Shown here: piece after piece, positions 10,741 to 22,979 of the stretch | Position numbering within the stretch: the first letter of the stretch is position 1 | Layout of the letters: every line of letters begins with the position of its first letter | Assembly: GCA_016801885.1 (NCBI GenBank) | Contig: CM028900.1 | Coordinates: 17,750,972 to 17,814,971, forward strand | DNA from: Toxotes chatareus | Taxonomy: Eukaryota > Chordata > Actinopteri > Toxotidae | DNA: 64,000 nt | Reading direction: 5' to 3' | Notes under the pieces: generated by a model | The model's input: only the letters and a program-made list of their open reading frames with translations | Databases searched by the model: none | Told to the model about the DNA's origin: nothing | Translations under genes and position numbers: made by a program

Positions 10741-11460
10741 CACATAGCTCAGTAGGAGCAAAATAATCATTATTCAACCTGGTGGACTTGACACATCTAT
10801 TAGGTTTTCAGTGGTCACTGCTTTCATCATCACCACTAGATGGAAAATGAAGCAAATATACCCAAACTGGGTGCATCTTTACAGTTGTCTGAGCTGAGTC
10901 ATCTTTCTGCCAGGGTTCCTTCCCTTACCCTGTCCAGTATGAACCCACCTACACTTAAACCTGACCCAAATAAGCCCACGCCACTTGATATTGGAGTGAA
11001 TCTTGTCCGCGATTTAACATGCATAGAGCTTTACAGGGGTGGGAAAAATTTACAACCTGGAAAGTTCCTACTCCAGTCTCCCCTTGGAACGAAACTTGGC
11101 AGAGCAAGACAAGCCAGTGTTTGACCTCAAAGTCCAACTCACCCTCCCTGTACAATAAAGCTTCTATCAAAATTTGGGTGGTGATGATGGACAGCAGTGC
11201 AACTATGCTCAGGACACAGACTGAATACTATTAAAAAAAAAAAAAAAAAAGTCCTTCTTTGGACGATCGACATCGCACCTGCCCATGTACCTCCAGCATT
11301 TAATGATGGAAAACTTAACAACTTACTGACCTAACAATGATTTTACTCAGTATCAAAAAATGTGATCACAAATGTATCTCAGATGCCAATACAGATTTTA
11401 AATGCATAGAGAAAACATCATCCATGGGCTGGAAAACTTCTTGAGAAAGCCAACATCAGA
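10741..11460. repeat. Tandem segmental duplication, copy C (truncated)
   Basis: It begins like A and B (CACATAGCTCAGTAGGAGC) and follows the same order to about CATCCATGGGCTGGAAAAC near 11430, then the similarity stops. The A-run with its flanks is deleted (TGTCCAGTATGAACCCACC), as is the stretch of about 80 bp after GGGTGGGAAAAATT. A separate run of about 17 A has appeared at 11233-11250. Only the first third of the unit is present. Confidence 0.85.
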
Positions 11461-12180
11461 AACACATTCACAACCAGATCAGAATAGCAATGTTCTATCA
11501 ATAATTCCATTTAGACCAGTCAAAATATAGGCAAGTCATCATCAAAGTCTTAGTCCTAATCAGTTATGACGATATTAGAGAAGTTATCACCAAATTACAA
11601 GGTTAATCAACAGATTAAAAGAATTCAGCACATGTGGAGACAGTAAAAAAAATAAATAAAAAATTAAAAAGTTCATGCAAACATTCAGATTCTTATTAAA
11701 CTAAAATGCAGCACCTACTTGGAGGAAATACCATCAGAGATTAAGGGACAGCCAGCACACCAACATGGCGGCTGTAGATGCCTCCTTGCTCAAACTCTAC
11801 CTTTTACCTCAACAGTAATCACTTCTATATACAGTAGACCTATAACACACACATTCTTGTCTTACTTTAGTTGTGAGGACACACTGAAGCCTAATGCTTT
11901 AGCTCGTTACCCAGACCTGACCTTAACTATCCAAACTGAAAGTTGAAAGGAGGGTTGGACTTATCAAAATGCCTGATTATTTTTCTTTTTTTTTTTTTTA
12001 AACAGCTGCCTTTGTTTTTGTCCTTCCAGACTTGTGACTATGCTCACAAGTTCAAATTAATTTGTCTTATTTGAAGCTTTTTGTCATTTGACATAACTGC
12101 TGATATATGTCACTATATGTTCTGCCAATCATCTGTATGCCTTGAAAATTTGGTGTTTAGGTTGATATGACCTGCCAATA
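11461..12180. other. Non-coding DNA, no clear feature
   Basis: AT-rich sequence with poly-A and poly-T runs (for example 11988-11999). No splice-bounded frame, transposon end or RNA gene was seen. Confidence 0.5.
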
Positions 12181-12432
12181 AAGCTATGGGGTGGGGGCTA
12201 AACAGCTCCAATGCTGGGCCCCCAGATCAACCCCTAGCAGGCTGATTAGAGGGAGGGAGAGAGAGAGACAGAGGTGTGAGTGTGAGTCTGTGTGTGTGTG
12301 TGTGAGGCAGAGAGAGACAGAAGGACAGAGACTGGCACAGCAGCCGAGACAAGGTAAAGTGATGGCACGGTGGCTGAGCAAACATCAAATACCACATACC
12401 TATTGAAGACTCAGACAGTAGCCAGGTTGGAG
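12181..12432. repeat. Purine-rich and GT-rich simple sequence
   Basis: GAGAGA-rich sequence (12251-12270) is followed by a GT run at about 12289-12304 and more GA-rich DNA. The apparent open frames on both strands are made of repeated di- and trinucleotides. Confidence 0.7.
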
Positions 12433-12562
12433 GGATGGACAGGAACAAATTCTGTAGGAGGAAAAGTTATGGCACAGCCGCCAGACATCCCAGCATCAAA
12501 GAAATTAAAGTTGCATACCTCGTATAGCCTCTTGATCCCACGTGGTCAAAATCGACGAGCAA
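12433..12562. repeat. Direct duplication of ~130 bp, first copy
   Basis: The block starts GGATGGACAGGAACAAATTC, continues through GTAGGAGGAAAAGTTATGGC, CCAGACATCCCAGCATCAAAG and TATAGCCTCTTGATCC, and ends near GTCAAAATCGACG. The second copy lies 220 bp downstream with the same order. Confidence 0.9.
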
Positions 12563-12652
12563 ACAAGAATCAAACAAACAATAGTCAATCAAACAAACAA
12601 CCGCCCGACCAAAAGACCAATAGTAAGAGAAACAGCCGATGGCAGCCATCTT

Positions 12653-12782
12653 GGATGGACAGGAACAAATTCTGTAGGAGGAAAAGTTATGGCACGGCGG
12701 CCAGACATCCCAGCATCAAAGAAACGAAACTAATACCTCATATAGCCTCTTCATCCAATGTTGTCAAAATCGATGCTAAAAT
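12653..12782. repeat. Direct duplication of ~130 bp, second copy
   Basis: It repeats the 12433 block: GGATGGACAGGAACAAATTC, the same AAAGTTATGGC and CCAGACATCCC segments, then TATAGCCTCTTCATCC and GTCAAAATCGATG. The opening 65 bp differ only at a few positions and the remainder carries small indels. The spacer between copies (12563-12652) is made of CAAACAA-type repeats. Confidence 0.9.
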
Positions 12783-12909
12783 GCTGAGAGAGGGTTAGAG
12801 CACAAGAGAGCGCGTGAGGGAGAGACAGACAGGCAAACGGTCGGGCGGTCAAATAATCATGGCATGGTGGCAGTGTGTGAGACAGAAAGAAAAAGAAGGT
12901 GAGACAGAT

Positions 12910-13026
12910 TGGCACAGTGGCCGTATGTGTGTGCATGTGTATGCGTGTGTGTGTGTCTGTGCGTGCAAGAGACACACACGTACGTGTGTGTGTGCAAGAG
13001 ACATACACACACACGCACAAACACAC
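12910..13026. repeat. Mixed GT/CA microsatellite
   Basis: Alternating TGTGTG and CACACA runs are interrupted by CGTG, CAAGAGA and TACG. One strand switches from GT-rich to CA-rich near 12970, giving an imperfect inverted structure. No protein coding is implied by the Cys/Val-rich or His/Thr-rich frames read across it. Confidence 0.85.
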
Positions 13027-13030
13027 CCCA

Positions 13031-13539
13031 GCAGCAAAATAAAAACTTCACTTACAATTAGTTGATTTCTTCTCATGCTGATCTGTTTGTGGACCTGAAA
13101 GAAGAAGAAGAAGAACCAGCTCAGTCTGAGTCTGCAGGTCACAGCCAGTTCACCTATGAAGACAAGGAGTGGACTGATCCTGTCCAACACTCACACTCTG
13201 TGGACATCAATTCACTGAATATAAATCCATCCATCCAGCACACACACCTCACACTGATCAGAGAATAATACTTTCTCCTGCTGTGATCAAGCTTATGGAA
13301 CATTCCTGTCATAGTTATTGATCATATTGGAGACTGTAATGTGTGAGTGAGGATGGCTGTGGTGAAGCTGAAGATTTTCAGACTGACTGCAGGTGGTTTA
13401 GAGACCGGCAGCATGTTGTCTTTACTGAGCAGCATTTCACAATGTTTAAATATTGTTTATTGATTAAACTGCTCAACGAGTAAAACAGAAAATCAACACT
13501 GATCAAACAGATGACGGTATTTTACCGTCAGAGCTTCAC
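13031..13539. other. Non-coding DNA next to a CpG-rich block
   Basis: One open frame on the plus strand (13062-13268) contains a GAA-repeat-encoded glutamate run and no recognisable domain. The rest, including GATGGCTGTGGTGAAGCTG near 13352, gives no supported gene. The frame is treated as chance. Confidence 0.4.
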
Positions 13540-14680
13540 TCAGAGCAACCCACACCCCTCAGGTTCACTTTCACCCTGGCCGCTGCTGCACCTGTGAGCC
13601 AAAGCAGCAGGTGCGCTCCAGACAGCCACAGTCCGTGCGCACTGACCTGCAGTTCTGGACTCTAATATAACTACTAAATGTTTATGTGTGTAAAAACTCT
13701 GAGGACTTACAGGCCTGTCTCCACATACCACTGATAAGCTGAGCACATGGGAGGTGAACTGAGGGTTTACTAACGTGAACTGAGGAGGTTGCTGAGGCCT
13801 AATTATCTCTGTGCGGCTGCGCTGTCCCGCTTGTCATATTCAGCCTTTATCTTTACCACATGAACCACATCACGGTCCAGAATTTAAATATGTCAAACCC
13901 CCACGACATAAGAAATATTTACTACAGAACCAGGTGACCTCCCCCTTAAAACATAACCCCAGGTGGCACCAGCGCAACATGGCACCGTAAACTGACTGTT
14001 TTCAGAACCATATCGTTGGCGCGCTCGTTGGGGCTCGTGTGTAATAGTTGATTGAAATGTTGTGTGTACTTTTCGAATAAATTCCAGAAAGCCGTTTCCA
14101 AACCGTCTGTCCAAGGTGAGCGGTGCCATGGAGACACGCGCACTGAGGCTGTGTGCGCGAGCGTGTGCGCGGGCGTGAGCACAAAGTGGCGTCTGTGGCT
14201 CACAGGGTGGAAAGGCCCGGGCGTCTCTGTTACAGCGTCTGAAGAACAGAGATTCACATGCTGATACACCTGGTCTGTTTACCTCAGTGTGCTCGCACTG
14301 TCTCCATACTCACTCAGAAACTCGGTGGAAGTCTGCGTTCCGCGAACACGCGCTCTCCTCTCCTCCAAACCCGCGCGGTAATGGCGGACTCAGTGCAGCG
14401 CCTCGTGATCACAGTGGTACCGTGGTTTAGCTGAACTACGAGCTGAAACACTCCAACAGCTCCAACACACGGCTCAGCGTCCGGTTTTATCAGGTTACAC
14501 TTTGACTCAAAGTCCCGGGTCTTCACCTGATGAACAACAGTATTTCACAGATTTGAATAATCTCACAACCAGCGTCTCCGTGTCCCCCTCTTTTTAGCGT
14601 TCTCCCGGCCTTCACCTGCCCCTTTTAAGTCCCAACCCTCTAACAACCAGGTGGGTCGTCATCTCTGATTGGCTAATGAT
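13540..14680. promoter_or_regulatory. CpG-rich block, possible promoter
   Basis: CpG density rises sharply compared with the AT-rich flanks: GGCGCGCTCG near 14018, GTGCGCGAGCG and GTGCGCGGGCG near 14150-14172, CGCGAACACGCGC near 14341, CCGCGCGG near 14370. An ATTGG (inverted CCAAT) box lies at about 14668. A good donor-like site, CCAAG before GTGAGCGG, is present at 14115/14116 on the plus strand, and TGA before GTGAGTATG is found on the minus strand near 14310. Vertebrate CpG islands usually mark promoters, but no first coding exon can be attached to this one, so direction and target gene are unknown. Confidence 0.4.
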
Positions 14681-14752
14681 TCGCCAGTGATAATTCAGCC
14701 AGACCATAATATCACAGGCCATGTATTACAAAACAAAACACAGAAACTAATA

Positions 14753-15110
14753 GGAGTGTGCGATACTGCAAAATTTGGGATGTTCTGATATCAAGTAAAT
14801 ACAGGGCCAGTACGGCTGATACCACTATCAATACTTTTTTACTCAGAAAAGCAGCTTATCTACTTTTGTGTAGGGTGGAGCAATGCGTCATAATGACGTG
14901 AATGCAATATGCAAACTTGAATGAAAATTGAATCATTGAATGATTTTGTGATTTTTCAATTTTCAATTAATTGATCATGATTATGATCATAATAAAACAC
15001 AGGACAAAGATTTTAGGCAAATAAAAAAATATTTTCAAGTCAAAATTTAAATTTTACTTTTTCAGTTAAGATTTTTGTTCAGTTTTTAAAAGAAGAGGGC
15101 AAATTTAAAA
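14753..15110. mobile_element. Fragment of a dispersed teleost repeat
   Basis: GGAGTGTGCGATACTGCAAAA followed by GATATCAAGTAAATACAGG and CCAGTACGGCTGATACC resembles the end of a repeat that is very common in fish genomes and usually assigned to non-autonomous DNA transposons. That resemblance is from memory. Downstream there is a palindrome, TGATCATGATTATGATCA, near 14972. Boundaries are not defined. Confidence 0.4.
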
Positions 15111-15119
15111 AAAAAAAGT

Positions 15120-17630
15120 GCAAATAACTAAACAAAAGCAAAAACTACTAGTTCATATGCTCCATGGTCTCGAGCTAGTGGGAATGGAAATCAAGGCCCC
15201 TGCTTAGTTATGTATGGGACTCAAGCAGAACATAGAAGGCTGTCATGCACATGCATTATGGAGTGTACTCAGTAAGGGAGGCTTGCTATGAGGGTAGGTT
15301 ACTCAGTCAATGTTGCATCATGATAGGAATTCTCTTGATCATAGGTTAGAGCTGCATAGAGTATCTCCTGTTGAGAGCAGGATGTTCAGATTCTGTGGTA
15401 AGAGTGCAAAGTATTTATTGACCAGCAATTAAGTACGTTGCAAATTAATGGTGTGTATAGTGTTACATTGCAGTACTATTAAATTAGATGGAAATTAGCT
15501 GTAATTTATCACAATTTGGATCACATGTTGTGTATCTAAATGAGCTGTCTACACAAAATGCCTATGATAGCGAGGCACGTTGTATAGCATGGATAGTTAA
15601 TTCTAGTTTCCATGTCCAGTAAAGACTTGCATTTAAGGCCTATTTATAGCATATTTTTTTATGAAGCTTTCAAGTGTTATCAAAGTTCCGCAGCATCGCA
15701 GAATCAGCTGTACTATTTAGTATCTATATTATTATAAACGTACACAGACATCCACATGAGGAGAACATATTACATCATCTACTCTATTTACTTTAAACAT
15801 AGTCATTGATTAAAATTTATCATATACCAGCAATTATTTACATTTAGATTGACCACATGCTGATGCCCTTTAATTACTGTTGATCACAAACCTTTACAAT
15901 TTGTCACAATAGATGCCATAGCAAGAATCGGGGATTCAGTGCTTTACAGCACAAGTAACAATAAATTCTTGTCTGCAAAATGCTAATCAGAAGAAACAAA
16001 AGCTAGAATTCCTTGCTTCTAAGTCTATTACTAAACGAGATGACCTCTCAAAGCTTCTGTTAAGAAGTAGTCTGAAAATATTTGTAGAATAGGGATGCAA
16101 AAAAACACTCAGAAAATATAAATCATCATTGCTCAGTGACGTTAAAATTCTGGGCTTGTTAACGTTCAATCAACTAGGAGCATTTATTGGAACCATTCTT
16201 TGAAAGCAGTTTAGTGTTGAATTTCTGAAGCCTAAAATCTGTCTGAGAAGTTGTAACGCCGATAGTATTGATCCTTTTCCTTTGACTAATCGAGTAAATG
16301 TGGGAAAGTTATTCAGCTAAGAGTCTATGACTGTCGTTCACAGAGCTGCCTTAGGACTGGCGATGTATGGTAAATAAATGACCTGACGAGGTTATTTCTA
16401 CGTAGAATCTGAGTCGGAGTTGCTTTGATTGAGTCTTTAGTCCAATGATTTGTAAGCATTTTTGGGATGATATCACGGTGATTATGCCCATTGCTGATCC
16501 AATGCTTATCTGGTAATCATGCTTTCTGTAAGTAGAATTAGATCATAGGATGTGATTACAGAGTGGATTTGTTGCATATTTGATATGCTTTATCAAAAGT
16601 ATTATCTGCTATTGTTACGCTGTCTGATGTTATCATTAGAACATTGTATAAATACATGCTTATGTATGTGAATCAATTTGTGCACATATGGACAAGATAA
16701 GATAAATATAGTTCAGAGCATATTGAATGACGGCTGATAAAGTCAAAAGAAGTACGATGAATTTCACTTCATCCCTTCTGCTTCAGTATTTACTCACTGA
16801 AATTCTGTATGAAGTAGTTTATCATTATTGTTTACGTTGTCTTAAGTTAAATCACAATTTATACGTATCAACTTTTTGTCTGCTTTTAACTGATGATGTA
16901 AGCTAGATTGCAATTAAATTCTGAGTTTAATAATTTCTAGATATTGTTATCGTTCTGATATAGGTTTGCTTGTCTTGGCAGTTTGTGCTCGATGATACAG
17001 ATGAACAAATAATTAGATTTATTGTCTCGTTTTGCTCACGTCATGATGTATTATCAATGTATCATTTGATTTTGTCTTATTACTACTTTTATGATATTTG
17101 AAACAATGCATTTTAATTTTATTTAGTTACTGCAGTTTTATATAATCATTTTGATTTCAAAGATTCAGTCATTTTATTGCAACTTTTCGCTTAATCTATT
17201 AATTATATTTAAAATCTTTTCACATTGCTTAAAGTTCATCTAGCCTATTTACATTGGTAAGTCCTTAAATTAGTACTATGTTCTCTACATTTACAATAGA
17301 AATGCTAAATTCCAATTATCTGAACGCAACAGATGCAATCATTAGTGATGCCCAAATTGATTGTTAGTTCTGTACTAAAATTGGCTCTCATACTGAAATT
17401 AATTAAACTGCTACTGATTTTATGCTAAAATAGTTTCAATTATGAAGAATTTGTTATATATTAATGAACTTGATATTCAGTAAACAGTGCTTAAAGTTTG
17501 CGAACTTAGGAAGTTTGTAAAGAATTTATCAAATTTTTTTACATGAAATGTCTTTGCTCTGAGATTAGCCCTGAGAGATTGCAAGCTACTGCTTGATTTG
17601 TAAAGACATTGTATATTTAATGGTAACAGC
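15120..17630. other. Featureless AT-rich stretch of 2.5 kb
   Basis: No coding frame, transposon signature, microsatellite or homopolymer longer than about 8 is present, in contrast to the flanks, which carry runs of 10-30 A or T. CpG dinucleotides are scattered through it and TAATTA/ATTAAT-type words are frequent. It may be conserved regulatory DNA, ordinary unique DNA or an artefact; see the finding on texture. Confidence 0.5.
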
Positions 17631-20600
17631 ATCAAGCGGAATGAGTTGAGAAAGAATCAGAGCAGCAATGAGGCTTCTGTTGGGAGAAGTAATGCTCTCT
17701 TAATAAATACACATGTACATGAAATCTTAGAAAACAAAACAAGAAAAAACAATTTGAACACAACAGGAGAAGGGTTCGGGCATTGGAGGGAGCTGTAGCA
17801 GCAAATAACAATGACATGAGCTGCCTTGTACACATGAAAGAATATGATTGGATGTTACTAGTCAGCTGGTAGCCAAGCATCTGAGGAATTAATCACTAAG
17901 GGAGAAATGTGAATGAAGCAGCTAACAGGAGCCAACAGAATGCTCCTTTTGCTTATTTTAGGCTAAAATCGGTGCTATGTTATCATCAACTTGTTTGTGA
18001 AACATTCAATCATATATTTTAGACAAGTAACTTTTATAGCCACAGTGGAAATCAGATTTATTTAGGTCAATTGAAAAAAAACAAAACAAACAAAAAAAAA
18101 AAAACACAAAAAACAAAAGTCTGTTTCTTTCAGCAGCAATAATGAGGCCCCACAGAGATGATACTACTGTTACCAAAAGATGTAAGTAAATCTGTGGTTG
18201 CCAGCATGGGTTACAACATGTCACGCAGATGACAGCCCAGAAATGATTCTAATGGATTCCAACGACTTTCTGAGATTTATTTTTAATCAGCAACAGAGTA
18301 TGCAGTGTCCCTCAGAAAGATGCAGATCTTTTTTCATGATTGTCACTGTTGCATGTAATGGTGGTGTGTGACAAATTAAATAGGAGGTAGTGAGTCCTTG
18401 GGCCTGGCAGGAATGCTGCAAGAAAAGTGCCAATTTCATTTTCAGGCTATGTGCAAGCATCTAGCCACTGACATTCATTACTGACAGCATGTCATCAGAA
18501 GGCCAATTTTCTCCACTTTAGGAAACTTTCAAGTGCATTCTGCAATGCAGGCTTTTCATACACACCACAGGAAGGGGAAAGGTGACATTTACTGAACTAC
18601 AATTATACCAGGACTGTTGCTTTTTAAGATTAGTTGTGAATATTCTTAAAGTACAGTGTGTGTGTAAATTGAATGCACCGACCAGTTAAAACTTTTAATT
18701 TTCTTCTTTATTTAAAGTTGTTCTAATCAATGTTTCTACACACAATGTGTCAAGTAACTATGTGAATGTGAAATGATTGATTGTAGGGACAAACACACAG
18801 AGAATTATCAATAGCTCAGCAGCTATCCTCAGCTAAACAGAGCTTTGTTTTGGTTTCACAGCCCACAATGGCAAACTGAAAACCACATACTGCAAACAAT
18901 GGACAGACAAAATGAGCAACTAGTTAGTGAACATAGTGGAGCATTTATCAACTAGTGAGTCAGATCAATTTCTCCGGAGTTTGTGAAGACCAAAACAGAG
19001 CAAAAAGCAATAATGCAGGAATATAGGTTCAATAATTTCTCATACCGAGAATAAGCATTTTGTTTGTCAGTGGAGGAAAATAATGGCCCTCTGCTAATAC
19101 TTTTTTAACATTGGTTACTTTAGTTTCCATGTGCAGAAACAGAGAAACTACTTTAGAAAACATTGTCACTGAACATAGTCTGAGGTTTTGCTAAATGATC
19201 TGACATCAACAGCACATCCCAGTGTGCATCCATCAGCTTTCTGAAACCTGAAAACACATATGAGTCTATTTATTCTTTATATGTATATGTTATGCATGCA
19301 TAGTAATTGCTGAGGAATGATTGATGGACATTTTATTTCAATTCTGTGTCTCATTAAGTAGAGATGGGATGTTGTTCACTGCAGACCCACTTCGTCACAT
19401 GGGCTAACATGTTGGGACCTTCACATGAAAATCTTGAAGACGGTCGGTTCTATTTTCGTAAATAGAGCTGACTGTATTAATGTTCTGTATTATCACCAAT
19501 AATTTTTGATTTTCATTACCTTGGACTGCTGACATACATTGATTAATGGTGGTGGTTTACTGCCTGTGTTGACACACTTTTGCAATATGGGACACCAGGT
19601 GGGAGAGCTATCAAAAATTCCCACATCATACTTTTAATTACCACTCTAAGGTTGAGGCAAATGTTTTTCTCCACCTGAAGCTTGTGCACACACTGGATAG
19701 TCTGTGATGCAAATGTGGCATAAGTCTCTGCACAGGCTTTAATTATAAACCTCATCAGTGCTTGAAAGGGTCTTTGAAAAGATTTTGGGACCCATTGCTG
19801 CAGGGCCCTTTGTAGCATCTGCTAATGACCCCTCATCTGGATTCTGGCATCTCTGTGATGGCATGTGAACTGATAACAAGAGGCTGATCTGCACACTACA
19901 CTGTCTCACCAGCCTTTACTAATATGAGAAATTCTACCAACAAACAACTGGGGATTTACAAACAGCTTCACTGAGTCTCAGTGGAGGTCATTACATTGGG
20001 GATGAGCAGCGTCTCCTTGCTCCATAGTGCATCCAATGACAGAGGATGTCTGTGGAGGAAAGTGAGGACAGAAGTGTGTAGCAAATGAGGACAGGGAGGG
20101 AGACCATAATTGGAGACACACAAACAGTGCTTGAGTGTATGGGGAACTGAAAAGAAGTACAAGGTTGCATGATGGAGCGAAAGGGACTCAACAAGAATTT
20201 CTGAGAAAGCAAAGCCAGTTTTTTCTCCAGTTTTTATGCAAAGCAGCCAATGCTCATCTGTTTTCATGAGCTGAGAATGTGCGTAGCATTGACGCCCCTC
20301 ACTAAACCATCAAGAAGTGCTGACCACAAAGACTATAATGGGCTGTTTAGTGTTGTACGGCTGCTAGGTTTTAACGACTTAAGTGAGCCTTAAATGAGTT
20401 TAAGTTGTTTTAATATGAGTTCATGTGTGTCCTTAACCTTTGCAAGAAAATTCCACCACTGTTACTATCTGTGCTTGAAAGCTCTGGTCTAAGGATTCTG
20501 CTCCTACTGCTGTCAATATTAACTCTGCCTCTTTTACTTCCATTGCAGCAAATGCTGATGCAAATGAACAGGTCATTTGTTAAAATTTGAGTTACCTCTG

Positions 20601-22979
20601 GTTCGAGAACTACAGATTTTTTTTTTAATATATAATAATTGTTTTTAATATTTCTGCATGGTGAAAGAATACAAGCAGCATGTACAAGGAGGAGAAAAGA
20701 GGAAAACAAACAACCCCAAAATTAGGTGTTTGATGAAATGCTGTAGAATGTTCCACTTGTAGCTGCATGCTAGCTGAGTTAGCTGCAGCATTTAAGCGCT
20801 TAGTATTCAGCTGCAGAACAGCCCTCTCTTAAAACAACACGGGGAGCTGTGCTGGTGCAGGCGTGTTGCTTCAGACACCGATGAGACATTAAATAAGATC
20901 CACATGTCCAGTTTGAATAACAGATTTATGAGTTTGAAGATTTATTGGATACCAAACACTGCACAGTGGTCTGTAATTCCAATAATACCCTAATCTACCA
21001 GGAATGTGCTATCATATATTTGATTTGTTTGTTTGTAGCAAAGGTTGAGCAAAGGATGAGCCTGTGCTTTTTCGCTTCAGTCCTTTGCGATGACATCCCT
21101 GGTGTGCTGTCAGACTGGTCTCATTCAAATAAGCAAGAAGGCTGCACTTTTTTCATGTCTGAAAAGTCTGACTGATCACGGCCAAATACTTGCAGTCCTG
21201 CCCACATCCTTTCCACTCCTGCATGTTTTCCTCCACAGTCTGTAAAATTGACTCTGCCAGCTCTGTGCTGACTGTGCCTGAACAGTCAGCTGCTATGACC
21301 TGTTAGATAATTTAAAAATGAATCTGATATGAGACATCACTGGCCTTATTCTCCAACTTAATTGTGGTATACTGGTTTCATTTTCTACTGTTGTTTGCAT
21401 ATTGAATGTCTAATGTGAAATATGCTTTGAACTTCAAGTCTGTGTGTCAGTCCCATTTAATCTTTGTCATTTTTCAGAGTATTATTCCAAAGATAATCCT
21501 ACACCAGTTTTATTAATTTGCATGTGATAATTGGTTTGGAACAGTGAATGCAGTAGGTAATTGCCAGTAACCAAGCGTTCAGGCTCCCCATCAGCTCTGA
21601 GACACAGACAAATAAACTGATGGTAAAGTCGTCTGATGTGACTCAAGGTGAGCTTTCCACTTCACAGTTTGAGCATAATGCATATATGTGAGGAGATGCA
21701 GCCACAATCCTATCTGTGTGTGTCAGATGCAGATTCCCTGTTGAGGCCTTAATTGCATCTCTCACTAATCCTGTCGCTTGTCAGGGCTGCTGCTGCCGAT
21801 GGCCCTTTGCAGAGGGATAATCAGCCAGGCTGATTGGGCAAAACAGCGCACACCTGTCTCCCTTCCTCTGCAGAAGCAGGTTTATGAACATGCCCAGTGT
21901 TGCAAGAGCTTTGATGTCAGCTTGAATTCAGATATCCAGGTTACTGAGTTAAGTTAAAGTATTTAAAGGATGGAAAACCTGAAATATCAGATTCCAAAAG
22001 TAATAATCCCTGGTATTTGTCCCTCAATTAAATTTAACTCTGGCCAAAAGGTTTTAACAGTGTTAGGTAGCCTTCAGACGGTGAAAAAGGTGATCTGATT
22101 TCAGCTTTGTTTTTAAAGGAATCATATTTTATTTAGTTTATTGCGGAATACAAAAAAAACAACAACAACAACAAAAAAAAAACTGAGTTGTGCCTGGTTA
22201 GTGATATCTGATTGTTGTGAGAAAGTTCCTCAGCTCTGTCAGATAATTTTTTGAAATGTAGGGAGTACAGAGTATTTATTATTGTTCAGAATCTTTTCTC
22301 ACTAACTTGTGATTCATTTTGTTGCTGCTTGGTTTGGTTCAAAATTATGTCTAAGCAGACAGTAAATGGGAAATTTACTTCTGTTGTCAGGGGTTCTGAA
22401 AAAGTGGACTGTACCTTATTGAACTTTTTCATCTTGTTTGAGACTTCATCTTTTTAGGTGTTATGGGTCCTCTTGTGCCGCATCCATCTTTATCCTCTGC
22501 TGTGACCTCTTATTATCTGGTGTTAAGAGAAAATTAACCACAATAGAAATGACTAAAGTGTGATTGTGGTGAGTTCAAAACTGATGCTGATTTTTGCTTT
22601 TACCTGGATTTTAATATCTAGAAGTACAAGGCAAGTGAACTTGCTTGCCTTTGCCCCTGACTTTGCTCCATTGCCTCTAAGTGAGTACTTCAGTACTGTT
22701 GTCAGAGTATTAAAAGCGTTTTAAACTTTTATATAAAATTTTGGAACAATGCACCTGGGACTCCTCTTGGCCGTTCAGCAAAAAAACAAAAAAACAAACA
22801 CAAAACAAGTGGTGCTGTTCCTTCCAATTAATGTCCAATGAATAGAGTGGATTTTTGATATTAAAGTTGGGACCAAAACCAAAGAGCAAACACAGATTCA
22901 TACCTGACTCCGACTCAGGGTTTCCATCCTGTTTCGTTTTGGTTTTTTTGCATTTAGTTTGTCTACACATTACTTCCCC
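17631..22979. other. Non-coding intergenic or intronic DNA
   Basis: Unique-looking sequence without a supported exon. It contains A-rich runs (18074-18115, 22151-22182) and a short GC-richer section at 21720-21890. Open frames reach at most about 100 codons and have no domain, codon bias or splice context that would support them. Confidence 0.5.
21819..21835. other. Perfect palindrome AATCAGCC-A-GGCTGATT
   Basis: Eight bases, a one-base centre and an exact reverse complement lie in a GC-richer block (21720-21890) that also holds CTTGTCAGGGCTGCTGCTGC and a CACACCTG E-box-like word. A dimeric protein-binding site is possible but not shown. Confidence 0.5.

Noticed and set aside
12751..13190. 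Cys/Val-rich and His/Thr-rich frames
   Set aside because: Produced by GT/CA microsatellite sequence in different frames.
13062..13268. 68-codon frame with a glutamate run as an exon
   Set aside because: The Glu run comes from GAA repeats, there are no clear splice sites on both sides, and I recognise no family.
20600..20610. GGTTCGAGAAC as a tRNA B box
   Set aside because: No A box at the right distance upstream and no cloverleaf could be built.
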